DNA of 64,000 nucleotides, taken from positions 2,344,923 to 2,408,922 of the forward strand of contig NZ_OY781918.1 of NCBI RefSeq assembly GCF_963677195.1, read 5' to 3'. The notes beneath the pieces were generated by a model. It did no database searches and was not told the origin of the DNA. It saw nothing but the letters and a program-made list of their open reading frames with translations. Source of the DNA: an uncultured Marinifilum sp. Its GTDB lineage: Bacteria > Bacteroidota > Bacteroidia > Bacteroidales > Marinifilaceae. Position numbers and translations under genes: made by a program. Positions within the stretch are counted from its first letter, which is position 1. The number at the start of each line of letters is the position of its first letter. This document shows positions 44,644-53,333 of this stretch, in pieces.

Positions 44644-44690
44644 TCGGGGCGAGAAGATTCGAACTTCCGACCCCACGCCCCCCAGACGTA
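44644..44690 (-). pseudogene. 3' half of a tRNA-Pro (GGG anticodon)
   Basis: Minus strand: anticodon arm with loop CTGGGGG, variable loop, T-arm with loop TTCGAAT, and the acceptor strand CGCCCCG plus discriminator A; no CCA is encoded. The D-arm and 5' acceptor strand are missing; the sequence beyond 44690 does not fit. It is probably the att remnant of the second integrase. Confidence 0.7.
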
Positions 44691-44694
44691 TATT

Positions 44695-44817
44695 TTTCGT
44701 GATTTTGAAGCAACTAAAATAAGACTGGAATATTATCAACAGGAATGGGAAGCATTAGTAGATAGATTTAAACAAATAGAGAAAAACTATTCAAAATTTA
44801 ATGTTGAATTTCTTTAG
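44695..44817 (+). pseudogene. Truncated 3' end of an unidentified gene
   Basis: A coding-like frame (FRDFEATKIRLEYYQQEWEA...NVEFL, about 40 residues, coiled-coil-like) begins directly at the junction with the tRNA-Pro fragment and ends at TAG 44815-44817. No start or upstream part is present. It appears to have been cut by an insertion or deletion. Confidence 0.5.
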
Positions 44818-45030
44818 ATCTTTTCAAAAAAATCTTGTTTTAAGCTTCCTTAAGGTTTAAGATCCCCCTAATTAGGCCCGCTTATTTCTGTGAATTTATA
44901 CAAGGAAGTTGGGGGTTATGTGGTAATACGTGGATAAACTAGTTAGAATTGTCAATTTTTCTTTCTTCAGCTCTTTTGTTTTTTTTGGGGTCACCATCAA
45001 AAGTTGGGTCTACTCCACAATTTTTTTTAG

Positions 45031-46008
45031 CTAAGCAAAAATTTTAGATAACCTAAAAAGGAAGAAATCTAAATCAACAATCCCTCTTAAAGATCTTCTG
45101 AAATTTTTAATTTTAGCATTTAAAGATTCGGCAAAAGCGTTTGTACTTCTATTCAAGAAATAATTAACAATTTGTTTATGATGTACTTCAAAAGTTCTTT
45201 TTATTGAATTAAAAGAATCCATTCCGGCTCTTTCAATTTCATCGAACCATTGTGCTAGTTTAAGTCTAGCTACATTTGGTTCTAAAGATTGATTGTATAT
45301 TTTTCTAAGTCCATCCGAGAGCCTGTATGCTTTCTTAATTTCGGGAAATCTTTCAAATAATAAACGAGCTCTGATTTCTTGAGATGTAGTCCATTTTTCC
45401 GGAGATTTATACAATGCATAACGAGCTCTAGCCATCAATTGTCGCAGTGTATCACCATTTTCCAATATTTCAGGTTTATACAATTTTCCTTCTAATTTCG
45501 CTTTCTTATACTCTGCATTTTCATCATCTATTATCTTCCACCTATGCTTAATTCTAAGCTCTTGTACGGCATCATTGGCTAGCTTTTGCACATGAAATCG
45601 ATCTGTAGTGATTTCAGCTTTTAGAAAACATTTTCTTACGATCTTATTCATGCTACCAGCCATGTCAAGAGTAACTTCTTTAACGGTATAGCGCAACTCT
45701 TCTGAAATGTGTTCGCGAATTAAACTTATAATGGAATCAGCTTGTGTTCCGTTAAACACACCAACCAAGCTACCTTGCTTTCCTTTTTTATCTTTGTTAC
45801 TGAGAATGGTATACAACTCTCCATTTGAAAAGGCTGTTTCATCAAGAGCTAAATTAGAACCTATGTTTTCAGGAAATATCAGGTAATCTTTGGCGTGTAG
45901 CTTTTTATCCCATTGATCAAAACCACTTAAATTTGTTTTGTACTGTCTTCGAAATTTATCACCATTTATTCCTAAATATATTTCAAGGCTTTTAATACTG
46001 ATCGCATT
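45031..46008 (-). CDS. ISAon1/ISL3-type transposase, catalytic part (orfB)
   Basis: The frame is open from 46008 to 45031, 325 residues. From an apparent start (TTG 45816) it would lack its first catalytic residue. The upstream open part supplies SNLALDETAFSNGELYT with the first Asp, then LDMAGSMNKIVRKCF has the second Asp and AESLNAKIKNFRRS the Glu. So the enzyme needs residues upstream of 45816, which joins it to orfA. The frame immediately follows orfA at a UUU-UAA +1 shift site. Confidence 0.8.
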   Translation of the reverse strand, partial: NAISIKSLEIYLGINGDKFRRQYKTNLSGFDQWDKKLHAKDYLIFPENIGSNLALDETAFSNGELYTILSNKDKKGKQGSLVGVFNGTQADSIISLIREHISEELRYTVKEVTLDMAGSMNKIVRKCFLKAEITTDRFHVQKLANDAVQELRIKHRWKIIDDENAEYKKAKLEGKLYKPEILENGDTLRQLMARARYALYKSPEKWTTSQEIRARLLFERFPEIKKAYRLSDGLRKIYNQSLEPNVARLKLAQWFDEIERAGMDSFNSIKRTFEVHHKQIVNYFLNRSTNAFAESLNAKIKNFRRSLRGIVDLDFFLFRLSKIFA

Positions 46009-46381
46009 AAAATCGACTAACTTCTTTTAAAAAAGCAGAATACTCTGCAGACATGCGAGTTCCTGAAATGATCAAATTCCAATCTCTACTTACTTTTTTA
46101 CTCTTGCCATCAACAACAACATCCCAACGACGACGCTTGACATTAAGCTTAACTAACATATCTCGAATGGGATAATCTTCTATTTCTCGTGCTGGCATAA
46201 AACCACTGGCTTTGATAGAATAATCCTTATATTCCTCAGGAATAATCTTCTTTTCTTCTAAATAAATAGTTAATCTTCTTTCGTAAATTTCTTTCCCGCT
46301 AGAAACCTCTTTAAAATCTATTATATCAAAATAATCTAAAAGACCTTCTGGAAAAAATAGTGAGAGTAGTGACTTTTGCAT
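46007..46381 (-). CDS. ISAon1-type transposase N-terminal part (orfA)
   Basis: A 124-residue protein matching the ISAon1-family transposase N-terminal region (LSLFFPEGLLDYFDI, LEEKKIIPEEYKDY, MPAREIEDYPIRDM, RRWDV), a likely DNA-binding domain. It ends AFLKEVSRF-stop. If the P-site Phe tRNA slips one base forward at TTT-TAA, the next codon is AAT in the orfB frame, giving a fusion of about 449 residues. Only the sequence context supports this. Confidence 0.8.
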   Translation of the reverse strand: MQKSLLSLFFPEGLLDYFDIIDFKEVSSGKEIYERRLTIYLEEKKIIPEEYKDYSIKASGFMPAREIEDYPIRDMLVKLNVKRRRWDVVVDGKSKKVSRDWNLIISGTRMSAEYSAFLKEVSRF

Positions 46382-46726
46382 ATATAATTTAAAGTGTTTT
46401 TTCTATCAGCAAAGGTATTCCTTTTTGTACGCAGACCCAACTTTTGAAACTGATCCTTTTTTTGCTAGTCCGACGTAGGTTTTAGAGCAATAATTGCTAT
46501 TAGATCGGCGCCCTAAATTGATCTTTCACTCTTTAAGCATACTATACTATCTATTTTTATTAATAACTTTATTTCTAACCACTAAAAAATCTTAAGTGGT
46601 TTACCTGGGGTAAAGTTATTTTAAAAGAGGGTCGGAATTTGTTGAGAAGTGTTTCAAGATACGGCAGGGTAAATATGTATTAATAAGATTTAACTTTCCC
46701 CTGAATTTTCCCTTAAAAAACCAAAA

Positions 46727-46743
46727 CCCCTGAAAATCAGAGG
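46727..46743 (-). terminator. Terminator downstream of tRNA-Ser
   Basis: Minus strand CCTCTGA-ttt-TCAGGGG, then TTTTGGTTTTTT, directly after the tRNA-Ser gene. This side belongs to the island. Confidence 0.65.
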
Positions 46744-46759
46744 CTTTAGTTGTTTTGGT

Positions 46760-46780
46760 GCGGAGAGAGAGGGATTCGAA
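46760..46780. other. att site at the tRNA-Ser 3' end
   Basis: 21 bp identical to 22135-22155. It covers the T-stem 3' strand and the acceptor 3' strand plus one base. Same orientation as the displaced copy. Confidence 0.75.
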
Positions 46781-46845
46781 CCCCCGGTACGTTGCCGCAC
46801 AATGGTTTTCAAGACCACCGCATTCGACCACTCTGCCATCTCTCC
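46761..46845 (-). tRNA. tRNA-Ser (TGA anticodon)
   Basis: An 85-nt cloverleaf on the minus strand. Acceptor stem GGAGAGA/TCTCTCC, discriminator G, anticodon loop with TGA (CTTGAAAAC), long variable arm typical of class II tRNAs, T-loop TTCGAAT. CCA is not encoded. Its last 20 bases form one att site of the island. Confidence 0.95.
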
Positions 46846-47126
46846 AGTATTATTTGTGAGCTTTAATTGCTCTGCTATCTCTTGTGATAACGGGTGCAAA
46901 TCTAAGACAAATAATCATTGCCACCAAACTTTTTTTTACAATAAATGAGCAATATGATAGAAACCTCTGTATCTCAGTGTAATTAATTTTTATTTAATTT
47001 TTAAATATAGTTTTCACGAGCAATTTAGAGTGAAAATATATGAAAAAATACCTTTCCTTATCAGTATTATAAGTGTTGTTAGCTCTCATTAATATTATGC
47101 AGACCTATGCTTAGATACAGATTTTT

Positions 47127-48293
47127 TTACAATTGTCTAATGTAAACGAATTCTCCTTCGGTAAATTCATCAACTTCGCGAGGAACTATCATAATTCCAT
47201 TTGCATGGGTAAATGAATTAATACGTTCCGAGCCATTATATTTAATCGGAATAATCTGATTATTTGCATTAAAACGTATGGGTATAAATTCCAGTTGAGC
47301 TGTATTTTTTCTTTTATAGTTTAGTGATATTGGCATTTTTACCATAGGAGCATTATAGTTATGTCCCATTAGTCTGTAAAGCAAAGGTTTTCCTAATAGT
47401 TCAAACTGAATAAATGAGGAGGCAGGATTACCCGACATTGCAAAAATATATTTTCCATTTTTAGATGCGAAAACCGTATGTTTCCCAGGTCTAATAGCTA
47501 AGGTATGAAACCAAATATTAAAGCCTAATTCTTTAAGAATAGGAGGTAGGAAACCATAATCACTCTTTTTGGAACTTTCCAATATAATTAGAATATCATT
47601 TTCCTCAATACATTTTGTGATTGTATTCTTTGCATTTTGTTTTGAATCTGTTAGAATTCCATTATAATTCTCACTTATACCTATTTTATGCAGTTGAGCT
47701 TGTAATTGCAATGAGTTTACATTTATGCTTAAAGTATTATCAATTTGTTGCTGTTGCTCTGTCAACTCATTTGTTTTAACAAGTGTTGCAAGTTTAGGTT
47801 GTTTGTAAACCAATGGTCTAATGCACTTAATTGTAGCTAAAACGGAAATGTGATGAGGTTTTAATCGTGTGCCTTTATTTAATACTAAATCTTTTTTTTC
47901 AATATCTTCACCTTTAATAAAGATATTCGATCTTGACTCCTTCTCAACAATACGTATTAGGCCGTTTTCTAATTTTTTTATATTCTCAGACTTAACAACA
48001 GTATCAGCTCCTTCTGGTATCATATCTGCAGATAATATTTTGCAGCATTGTTTATGTTTTAATGATTTATTAGCTAGGTATAAAGGGTCAACTATTTCTA
48101 AATCATCCTTTAGGTCCGATTTTTTACATGCATATCCGTTCACTGCCGCTTGATTAAATGGCGGAATATTAACATCTGAATATACATTTTTTGCCAATAC
48201 ACGATTTAGGCAGTCCGATAAATCGACGTATTCTTTTTCTAGTTTTTTTGTTGCGTTCTTAACGGTTTCAAGTGCTTCATAAAAAGTTATCAT
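47127..48293 (-). CDS. Divergent MoeA-like protein
   Basis: A 388-residue protein with the four-domain MoeA layout: LAKNVYSDVNIPPFNQAAVNGYA near residue 45, FIKGEDIEKKDLVLNKG, and late YIFAMSGNPASSFIQFEL. Key residues differ from MoeA: the Asp in xxMDGYA is Asn (VNGYA), TGDEL reads KTNEL, and the glycine-rich SGG motif is SSKKSDYGF. Normal MoeA inserts Mo into molybdopterin; this protein may have lost that activity or have another role. No other Moco gene is in the window. It is transcribed toward the tRNA-Ser. Confidence 0.72.
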   Translation of the reverse strand: MITFYEALETVKNATKKLEKEYVDLSDCLNRVLAKNVYSDVNIPPFNQAAVNGYACKKSDLKDDLEIVDPLYLANKSLKHKQCCKILSADMIPEGADTVVKSENIKKLENGLIRIVEKESRSNIFIKGEDIEKKDLVLNKGTRLKPHHISVLATIKCIRPLVYKQPKLATLVKTNELTEQQQQIDNTLSINVNSLQLQAQLHKIGISENYNGILTDSKQNAKNTITKCIEENDILIILESSKKSDYGFLPPILKELGFNIWFHTLAIRPGKHTVFASKNGKYIFAMSGNPASSFIQFELLGKPLLYRLMGHNYNAPMVKMPISLNYKRKNTAQLEFIPIRFNANNQIIPIKYNGSERINSFTHANGIMIVPREVDEFTEGEFVYIRQL

Positions 48294-48644
48294 ATTGTTA
48301 GTTTTTTATTCATTATTCTGAAAATTGCTTTTTAAAATCAAATATTTCACCATTAAATTCGATTTATTATCAGCTCTTTATCTATGATAATTATATACGG
48401 ATATATTTTTATTGTATTTATAAGAATAAAGGTATCAATATTAATCAATCTATAAATGTGTATGTGTTTCTGCTAACGTTTTCGTGTGTGTTGTAAAATG
48501 TGTATGTTGCATATAGTTAGTAATTTATAGTTTAGATATGTTTGGTTAATAATGTTGTAGAATAGATTTTTATAACTTATTTAGAGTTAGTTTTAATAAA
48601 AACAAGAAGACTTATTATATTTGTTATTCAATTAAATACATATA
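48294..48644. promoter_or_regulatory. Divergent promoter region with -7 box for the CDF gene
   Basis: A perfect -7 box TATATTTG lies at 48616-48623, 22 bp before the CDF start at 48645; no TTG occurs at -33. The rest is AT-rich without a gene. Confidence 0.5.
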
Positions 48645-49577
48645 ATGGGAAATCATAATCACTCACACGATCATGGCGAATTAAAAGGTAGAAATCTTGG
48701 AATCGCTATTCTTTTAAATATTTGTATTACTGTATCTCAAATTGTCGGCGGAATTATTTCTGGTAGCTTAGCATTAATGTCTGATGCTTTGCATAATTTC
48801 TCAGATGTTTTATCCTTGATTATTAGTTGGTTTGCTAGTAAGTTATCGCGACGAAAACAAACAGCAAAGCAAACCTTTGGATACAAGAGAGCTGAAATAT
48901 TAGCTGCTTTGTTTAATGCTGTTTCTTTAATTGTAATTGCCTTTTTTCTTTTAAAAGAAGCATTTATGCGCTTTTCAAATCCTCAGGAAATTCACTCTGT
49001 ATTAGTAATGGCATTTGGAGGATTATCAATTATACTAAATGGATTAAGTGTTTTACTGTTAAAAAATGATGCGAAAAATAACATTAATATGCGTTCGGCT
49101 TATTTGCATTTGTTAACTGATATGCTTTCGTCAATAGTAGTTGTTCTGGGAGGACTGGCTATGTATTTTTGGAATATAGAATGGATTGATAGTATTCTTT
49201 CAATGCTTATTGCTCTATATTTGGTTTACTCTAGTTGGGCATTATTAATGGAGAGTGTACGTATTTTAATGCAGTTTACACCTCTTCATATCGATATAAA
49301 TGATGTAAACCAAAAAGCAAAAACTTTGCCTGAGATTGAAAACATGCATCATGTTCATGTATGGCAACTCGACGATAAACAAATAAATCTCGAAGCCCAC
49401 ATAAGCTTTAAAGAAGATTTGACTTTAAGTGAAGTAAGTGTGGTGTTTCATAAATTGGAGCATCTATTACATCATGAATTTGAAATTAATCATGTGACTT
49501 TTCAGCCCGAATTAAATGGTTTTTGTGAGGATAATAATATCATTCATCAGGAAAAACCACATGATCATAAATATTGA
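48645..49577 (+). CDS. Cation diffusion facilitator, zinc-type exporter
   Basis: A 310-residue CDF protein (ZitB/CzcD type). The N-terminus is His-rich (NHNHSHDHG). Six helices contain the two metal-binding HxxxD-type sites: ALMSDALHNFSD (helix 2) and LHLLTDMLSS (helix 5). The C-terminal cytoplasmic domain has more His (MHHVHVWQL). It exports Zn2+ and related ions in exchange for protons. Its stop is 5 bp from the end of the converging HAD gene. Confidence 0.88.
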   Translation: MGNHNHSHDHGELKGRNLGIAILLNICITVSQIVGGIISGSLALMSDALHNFSDVLSLIISWFASKLSRRKQTAKQTFGYKRAEILAALFNAVSLIVIAFFLLKEAFMRFSNPQEIHSVLVMAFGGLSIILNGLSVLLLKNDAKNNINMRSAYLHLLTDMLSSIVVVLGGLAMYFWNIEWIDSILSMLIALYLVYSSWALLMESVRILMQFTPLHIDINDVNQKAKTLPEIENMHHVHVWQLDDKQINLEAHISFKEDLTLSEVSVVFHKLEHLLHHEFEINHVTFQPELNGFCEDNNIIHQEKPHDHKY

Positions 49578-49581
49578 ATGA

Positions 49582-50232
49582 TTATTCAATAGAGTTTAAT
49601 AGTTCCGCGGGTTTCTCAAGAATTGTTTGAGCTCCGTTTTCAAGCAATTCGTTCATATCTCTAAATCCCCATAAAACTCCTGCTGCATTCATATCCGAAT
49701 TATTGGCTGTTTGCATATCTACACCCGAATCGCCAACATAAATTATTTCATTTGGTTCTAATCCCATTTTTTTGCTGATATAAATTGCTCCTTCAGGATT
49801 TGGTTTTCGTGGAATATCGCCGCCTGCACCTAAAATAAATTCAAATTTCCAATCGGCCAATAAAACTTTTGTAACTTTTTGTGTAAGTTCATTTGCCTTG
49901 TTCGAGAAAACTGCAAGTTTAATTCCCTTTTTGTTAAGTTCGGTAAGTAGTTCGGGTATGCCCGGATAAAGACAGGTTTTTACAATACAGTTTTCGTCAT
50001 ATATTTTCATCATGCGATCAAAACTATCATTAATGTGTTCTTCTGTTTTAAATTCTTCGGGTAAAGCTTTTTCTACTAAACTTTTTATACCTCTGCCTAC
50101 AAATGTTTTATAAGTTTCGTAATCGTGTGTTGCTAGTTTTCTTTCTTTCAATACCTGATTCATAGAATCAGCTAGGTCTTCAATAGAGTCGGCTAAAGTG
50201 CCATCAAGATCGAATATTATTCCTTTAATCAT
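49582..50232 (-). CDS. HAD phosphatase, phosphoglycolate-phosphatase-like
   Basis: About 216 residues from ATG 50232, which begins MIKGIIFDLDGTLADS (motif I, catalytic Asp pair); an upstream in-frame ATG at 50307 would add a non-homologous stretch. Motif II is AVFSNKANE, and PRKPNPEGA is the motif III Lys region, followed by YVGDSGVDMQTA (motif IV). The family dephosphorylates 2-phosphoglycolate or similar small phosphoesters; the symbol gph cannot be assigned firmly. It converges with the CDF gene with a 4 bp gap. Confidence 0.82.
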   Translation of the reverse strand: MIKGIIFDLDGTLADSIEDLADSMNQVLKERKLATHDYETYKTFVGRGIKSLVEKALPEEFKTEEHINDSFDRMMKIYDENCIVKTCLYPGIPELLTELNKKGIKLAVFSNKANELTQKVTKVLLADWKFEFILGAGGDIPRKPNPEGAIYISKKMGLEPNEIIYVGDSGVDMQTANNSDMNAAGVLWGFRDMNELLENGAQTILEKPAELLNSIE

Positions 50233-50423
50233 ATTGTAAAAGTTTAAGTGTAATGCAAATATTGTTAACAGTAATAAACTTTGCAAGATATTTAATGAAA
50301 AACACAAATACGATTCTATTTAAGTACATATAAATTGTTTTACTGTTTTTTGATTTGTATCGATTGCGAAAATAATAAGCTCTATTTATAAGAGTATTTT
50401 TGAAATTAACCTATGTTTTACTC

Positions 50424-50453
50424 TTGTATGGTGCATAAAAAATTCTATATTTG
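50424..50453 (+). promoter_or_regulatory. Promoter of the threonine operon
   Basis: TTG at 50424-50426 and TATATTTG at 50446-50453, separated by 19 bp: a full Bacteroidota-type promoter. The leader peptide starts at 50481. Confidence 0.75.
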
Positions 50454-50480
50454 AAGAACTAAATATAAGGTAAATCAATA

Positions 50481-50606
50481 ATGAAAAAAGTGAATAACAT
50501 AGCAATGATGGTTTGCATGCCTGTTTCAGGCTTGGAAATTGCTATGCATAACACATTCATGCGAATTACTTTTACTACAATCACAACTACCACAACGACC
50601 CTTTAG
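50481..50606 (+). CDS. thrL: Threonine-operon leader peptide
   Basis: A 41-residue reading frame from ATG 50481, ending MRITFTTITTTTTTL and TAG at 50604. Eight of the last 12 residues are Thr plus two Ile, the pattern of an attenuation leader for threonine/isoleucine; a shorter start at ATG 50559 would give a 15-residue peptide. It lies between the promoter and thrA. When charged Thr-tRNA is scarce, ribosome stalling at the Thr codons would let transcription continue into thrA. Confidence 0.75.
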   Translation: MKKVNNIAMMVCMPVSGLEIAMHNTFMRITFTTITTTTTTL

Positions 50607-50620
50607 GGGGTTATTTTATT
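50594..50620 (+). terminator. Candidate attenuator after the leader peptide
   Basis: The leader's stop codon is inside ACCC-ttta-GGGGGT, followed by TATTTTATT. The stem is short, so a longer alternative structure may be the real attenuator. Confidence 0.45.
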
Positions 50621-50809
50621 ACATATCGCCAAAGGTGGGTAGTACGTACTCAAAAAGTTCATAATAAAATTGTGTAACCACAACAATTATCACGCATACT
50701 TATTTGTAAATAAGCTTGCAGGATATTTGTAAACTATAACCAATATATAATCATTGATAAGAGACTTGACATTTGTACGGAAAGGAAATTATCAGAAGAA
50801 ATCAAAAAC

Positions 50810-53245
50810 ATGAAAGTTTTAAAATTTGGAGGAAGCTCGGTTTCTAATGCAGAAAACTGCAATCGGGTAAAGGAGATCATTAAAAAGAATTATAAAAGCT
50901 GTAAGCAAGTTGTAGTTGTGTCGGCTTTTGGCGGAGTTACCGATGAGCTGGAACGATGCATTTTAATGGGTATTGACCGAAATAAGGAATACGAAAAGGT
51001 ATTGCAAGCTTTAAAGAATAGACACTTACAGGTAAGTGAAGAGTTAGGTTTGCCCGAGACTGCTGTTTCTATTATTCTGAAAAAGTTTAATGAACTTGAA
51101 GAGGTACTAAAAGGGGTTTATCTTCTCGAAGATATATCCGAAAAAGTGAAAAATATGGTAATGGGATCTGGTGAGCTATTGTCATCATCCATTATCTCAG
51201 AATTTTTCAAAAAATCGGGAATGAATGCAGTTTATTTCGATTCTCGAGAGTTTATAAAGACTCAAAATGGGAAAGGAGTATATTTAAATAGCGAGCAAAC
51301 GTTTAAAAATCTGAAAGAAATTAAGAATGCTGATTTTAAGCTTGCCGTATTTCCAGGTTTTATAGCTTCAGGACAAAAAGGAGAAACAACTCTTCTAGGA
51401 AGAGGAGGATCGGATTATACAGCATCCATATTGGCAGCAGGCTTAAATTGTACGGAGCTTGAAATATGGACAGATGTTAGTGGAATGTATAGTGCCGATC
51501 CGCGTTTGGTATCTCAGGCTGAGCCTATCAGAAGAATGTCTTTTCAGGAAGCAATGGAGCTATCTCATTTTGGAGCCAAAGTAATTTATCCTCCAACTTT
51601 AATTCCAGTAGTTCAAAATCAAATTAATGTTCGTATAAAAAATACTTTTTTACCTAATGATGAGGGAACATTAATAAGTAAAACGCCCGAAGAGAAACGA
51701 TCGGTTGTGAGAGGTTTGTCATCGGTAAACGATATTAATCTATTTACCTTATCGGGAAGTGGAATGGTCGGAATTAGCGGATTTGCATCTCGTTTTTTTA
51801 CCTGCTTGGCTAAGAATAAAATTAATGTTGTACTAATAACTCAGGCATCGTCGGAGCATAGTATTAGTGTTGGTATTCATAAAGATGATACCGAAATGGC
51901 AATTGAAGCCGTTTGGGAGGAATTCGAAATGGAGATTAAAATGAAACTGGTAAACGATCCTGGTGTTGAAGAAAATCTTTCAATAGTTGCCATTGTGGGC
52001 GAAGATATGGGATTTACTCCGGGTATATCAGGAAAGGTTTTTAGCGTTCTTGGAAAGAATGGTGTAAATATAAGAGCTATGGCTCAGGGTGGTAATGAAA
52101 TGAATCTTACATTCATGGTTCCTACTCACGATATTAAAAAGGTATTAAATGTAATTCATGAGGAATTTTTTGAAACAACTTATAAAAAAGTAAACCTATA
52201 CATTGCCGGAGTTGGAAATGTGGGGAGTAAACTTTTAGAATTTGTGAAAAATCAATACGATTTTTTAATAGAAGAGAAAGGTCTTCAATTAATTGTTCGA
52301 GGAATTACCAATAGTAGAAAAATGTATTTTGCCGGCGATGAAAATATACTGTCTTGCTGGGAAGAAAAACTGAATAAGGAGGGAGAGAAGGCTGATTTGC
52401 AAAAGTTTGTGGAAAAAATGAAGCAGGCAAATCTTCGTAATAGTGTTTTTGTTGATATAACAGCTAGCGATCATGTAAGTAAGATATATCAGCAGGTTTT
52501 AAATTCTACAGTATCTATTGTGGCATGCAATAAAATTGCAGCATCATCAGGATTTGATAATTACATGAAAATTAAAGCTGCAGCAAAAAAACACAATGTA
52601 GAATTTATGTTCGAAAGTAATGTTGGTGCTGGCTTACCTGTAATAAGTACCATTAAAAGCTTAATTGATACAGGCGATAAAATTGTGGGAATAGATGCGG
52701 TCGTATCGGGTAGCTTAAATTTTATAATGAACGAATTTAACAATGGATGTTCATTTGTAGATGCTGTTAAAATGGCAATGGAGCAGGGATTTACAGAACC
52801 TGATCCTAAAATTGACCTTAGCGGTATGGATGTACTAAGAAAATTGCTAATTCTTTCGAGAGAAGCTGGATACAAACTCGAGGAGACAGATGTGGAGCAT
52901 GAGCCAATGATTCCAAAATCATGCCTAAAAGGAAATAGTGTAGAAGAATTATTGAAAGATTTAGAAGATAATAACGATTACTTTGAACAGTGGCGAAAAG
53001 TGATGGCGGAGAAGAATGTCCGATTCCGATATATTGCTTCATTTAAAAATGGAAAAGCAAGTGTTGGAATGAAGGAAGTTTCGCCAGATCATCCATTTTA
53101 TGATATTCACGGGAAAGACAATGTAATTTCTCTGAAAACAACTTGGTATAGCGATCAGCCTTTAATAATTAAAGGAGCAGGAGCAGGAGCCGAAGTAACA
53201 GCTTGTGGAATTTTTGGTGATATAATTAAGATCACCAGTAATTAA
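50810..53245 (+). CDS. thrA: Bifunctional aspartokinase/homoserine dehydrogenase
   Basis: An 811-residue fusion. Residues 1-280 are aspartokinase (KFGGSSV at 4-10, GRGGSDYTAS). Residues 300-460 hold ACT domains that normally bind threonine (HSISVGIH, then GISGKVFSVLG). Residues 465-811 are homoserine dehydrogenase (AGVGNVGSKLLEF nucleotide site; GAGLPVISTIK; SGSLNFIMNE). It catalyses the first and third steps from aspartate to homoserine. Normal length. It heads the thrABC operon; the leader peptide lies 204 bp upstream. Confidence 0.95.
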   Translation: MKVLKFGGSSVSNAENCNRVKEIIKKNYKSCKQVVVVSAFGGVTDELERCILMGIDRNKEYEKVLQALKNRHLQVSEELGLPETAVSIILKKFNELEEVLKGVYLLEDISEKVKNMVMGSGELLSSSIISEFFKKSGMNAVYFDSREFIKTQNGKGVYLNSEQTFKNLKEIKNADFKLAVFPGFIASGQKGETTLLGRGGSDYTASILAAGLNCTELEIWTDVSGMYSADPRLVSQAEPIRRMSFQEAMELSHFGAKVIYPPTLIPVVQNQINVRIKNTFLPNDEGTLISKTPEEKRSVVRGLSSVNDINLFTLSGSGMVGISGFASRFFTCLAKNKINVVLITQASSEHSISVGIHKDDTEMAIEAVWEEFEMEIKMKLVNDPGVEENLSIVAIVGEDMGFTPGISGKVFSVLGKNGVNIRAMAQGGNEMNLTFMVPTHDIKKVLNVIHEEFFETTYKKVNLYIAGVGNVGSKLLEFVKNQYDFLIEEKGLQLIVRGITNSRKMYFAGDENILSCWEEKLNKEGEKADLQKFVEKMKQANLRNSVFVDITASDHVSKIYQQVLNSTVSIVACNKIAASSGFDNYMKIKAAAKKHNVEFMFESNVGAGLPVISTIKSLIDTGDKIVGIDAVVSGSLNFIMNEFNNGCSFVDAVKMAMEQGFTEPDPKIDLSGMDVLRKLLILSREAGYKLEETDVEHEPMIPKSCLKGNSVEELLKDLEDNNDYFEQWRKVMAEKNVRFRYIASFKNGKASVGMKEVSPDHPFYDIHGKDNVISLKTTWYSDQPLIIKGAGAGAEVTACGIFGDIIKITSN

Positions 53246-53333
53246 TCAAACAATAAGACAAGCATAAAAAGAAAAAGTAATTTGAATTTTTAATGTTGTA
53301 AGCTAAATGCAAGCAGCAAAAATCTGAAATAAC

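Larger units (their letters stand above)
44997..46447 (-). mobile_element. ISL3/ISAon1-type insertion sequence
   Basis: Inverted repeats TCAAAAGTTGGGTCT (44997-45011) and its complement (46433-46447) enclose two transposase frames. The true ends may lie slightly further out (GG... on both sides), in T-rich flanks, so the exact length and target duplication are not certain. Confidence 0.75.
22135..46780. mobile_element. tRNA-Ser-associated genomic island, about 24.6 kb
   Basis: A 21-bp direct repeat (GCGGAGAGAGAGGGATTCGA plus one base) occurs at 22135-22155 and, as the 3' end of the intact tRNA-Ser gene, at 46760-46780. The tRNA reads leftward, so an element entering its 3' end should lie to the left and leave a displaced fragment at the far end, as seen. 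A tyrosine recombinase lies 160 bp inside the left end. The interior contains a phage/plasmid-like replication module, a second integrase and an IS, so it may be composite. Confidence 0.75.

Noticed and set aside
44644..44690. Functional tRNA-Pro gene
   Set aside because: Only the anticodon-to-3' half is present; there is no D-arm or matching 5' acceptor strand.
46616..46899. Two overlapping minus-strand frames of about 70 codons
   Set aside because: They run through the tRNA-Ser gene and its terminator, and have no family features.
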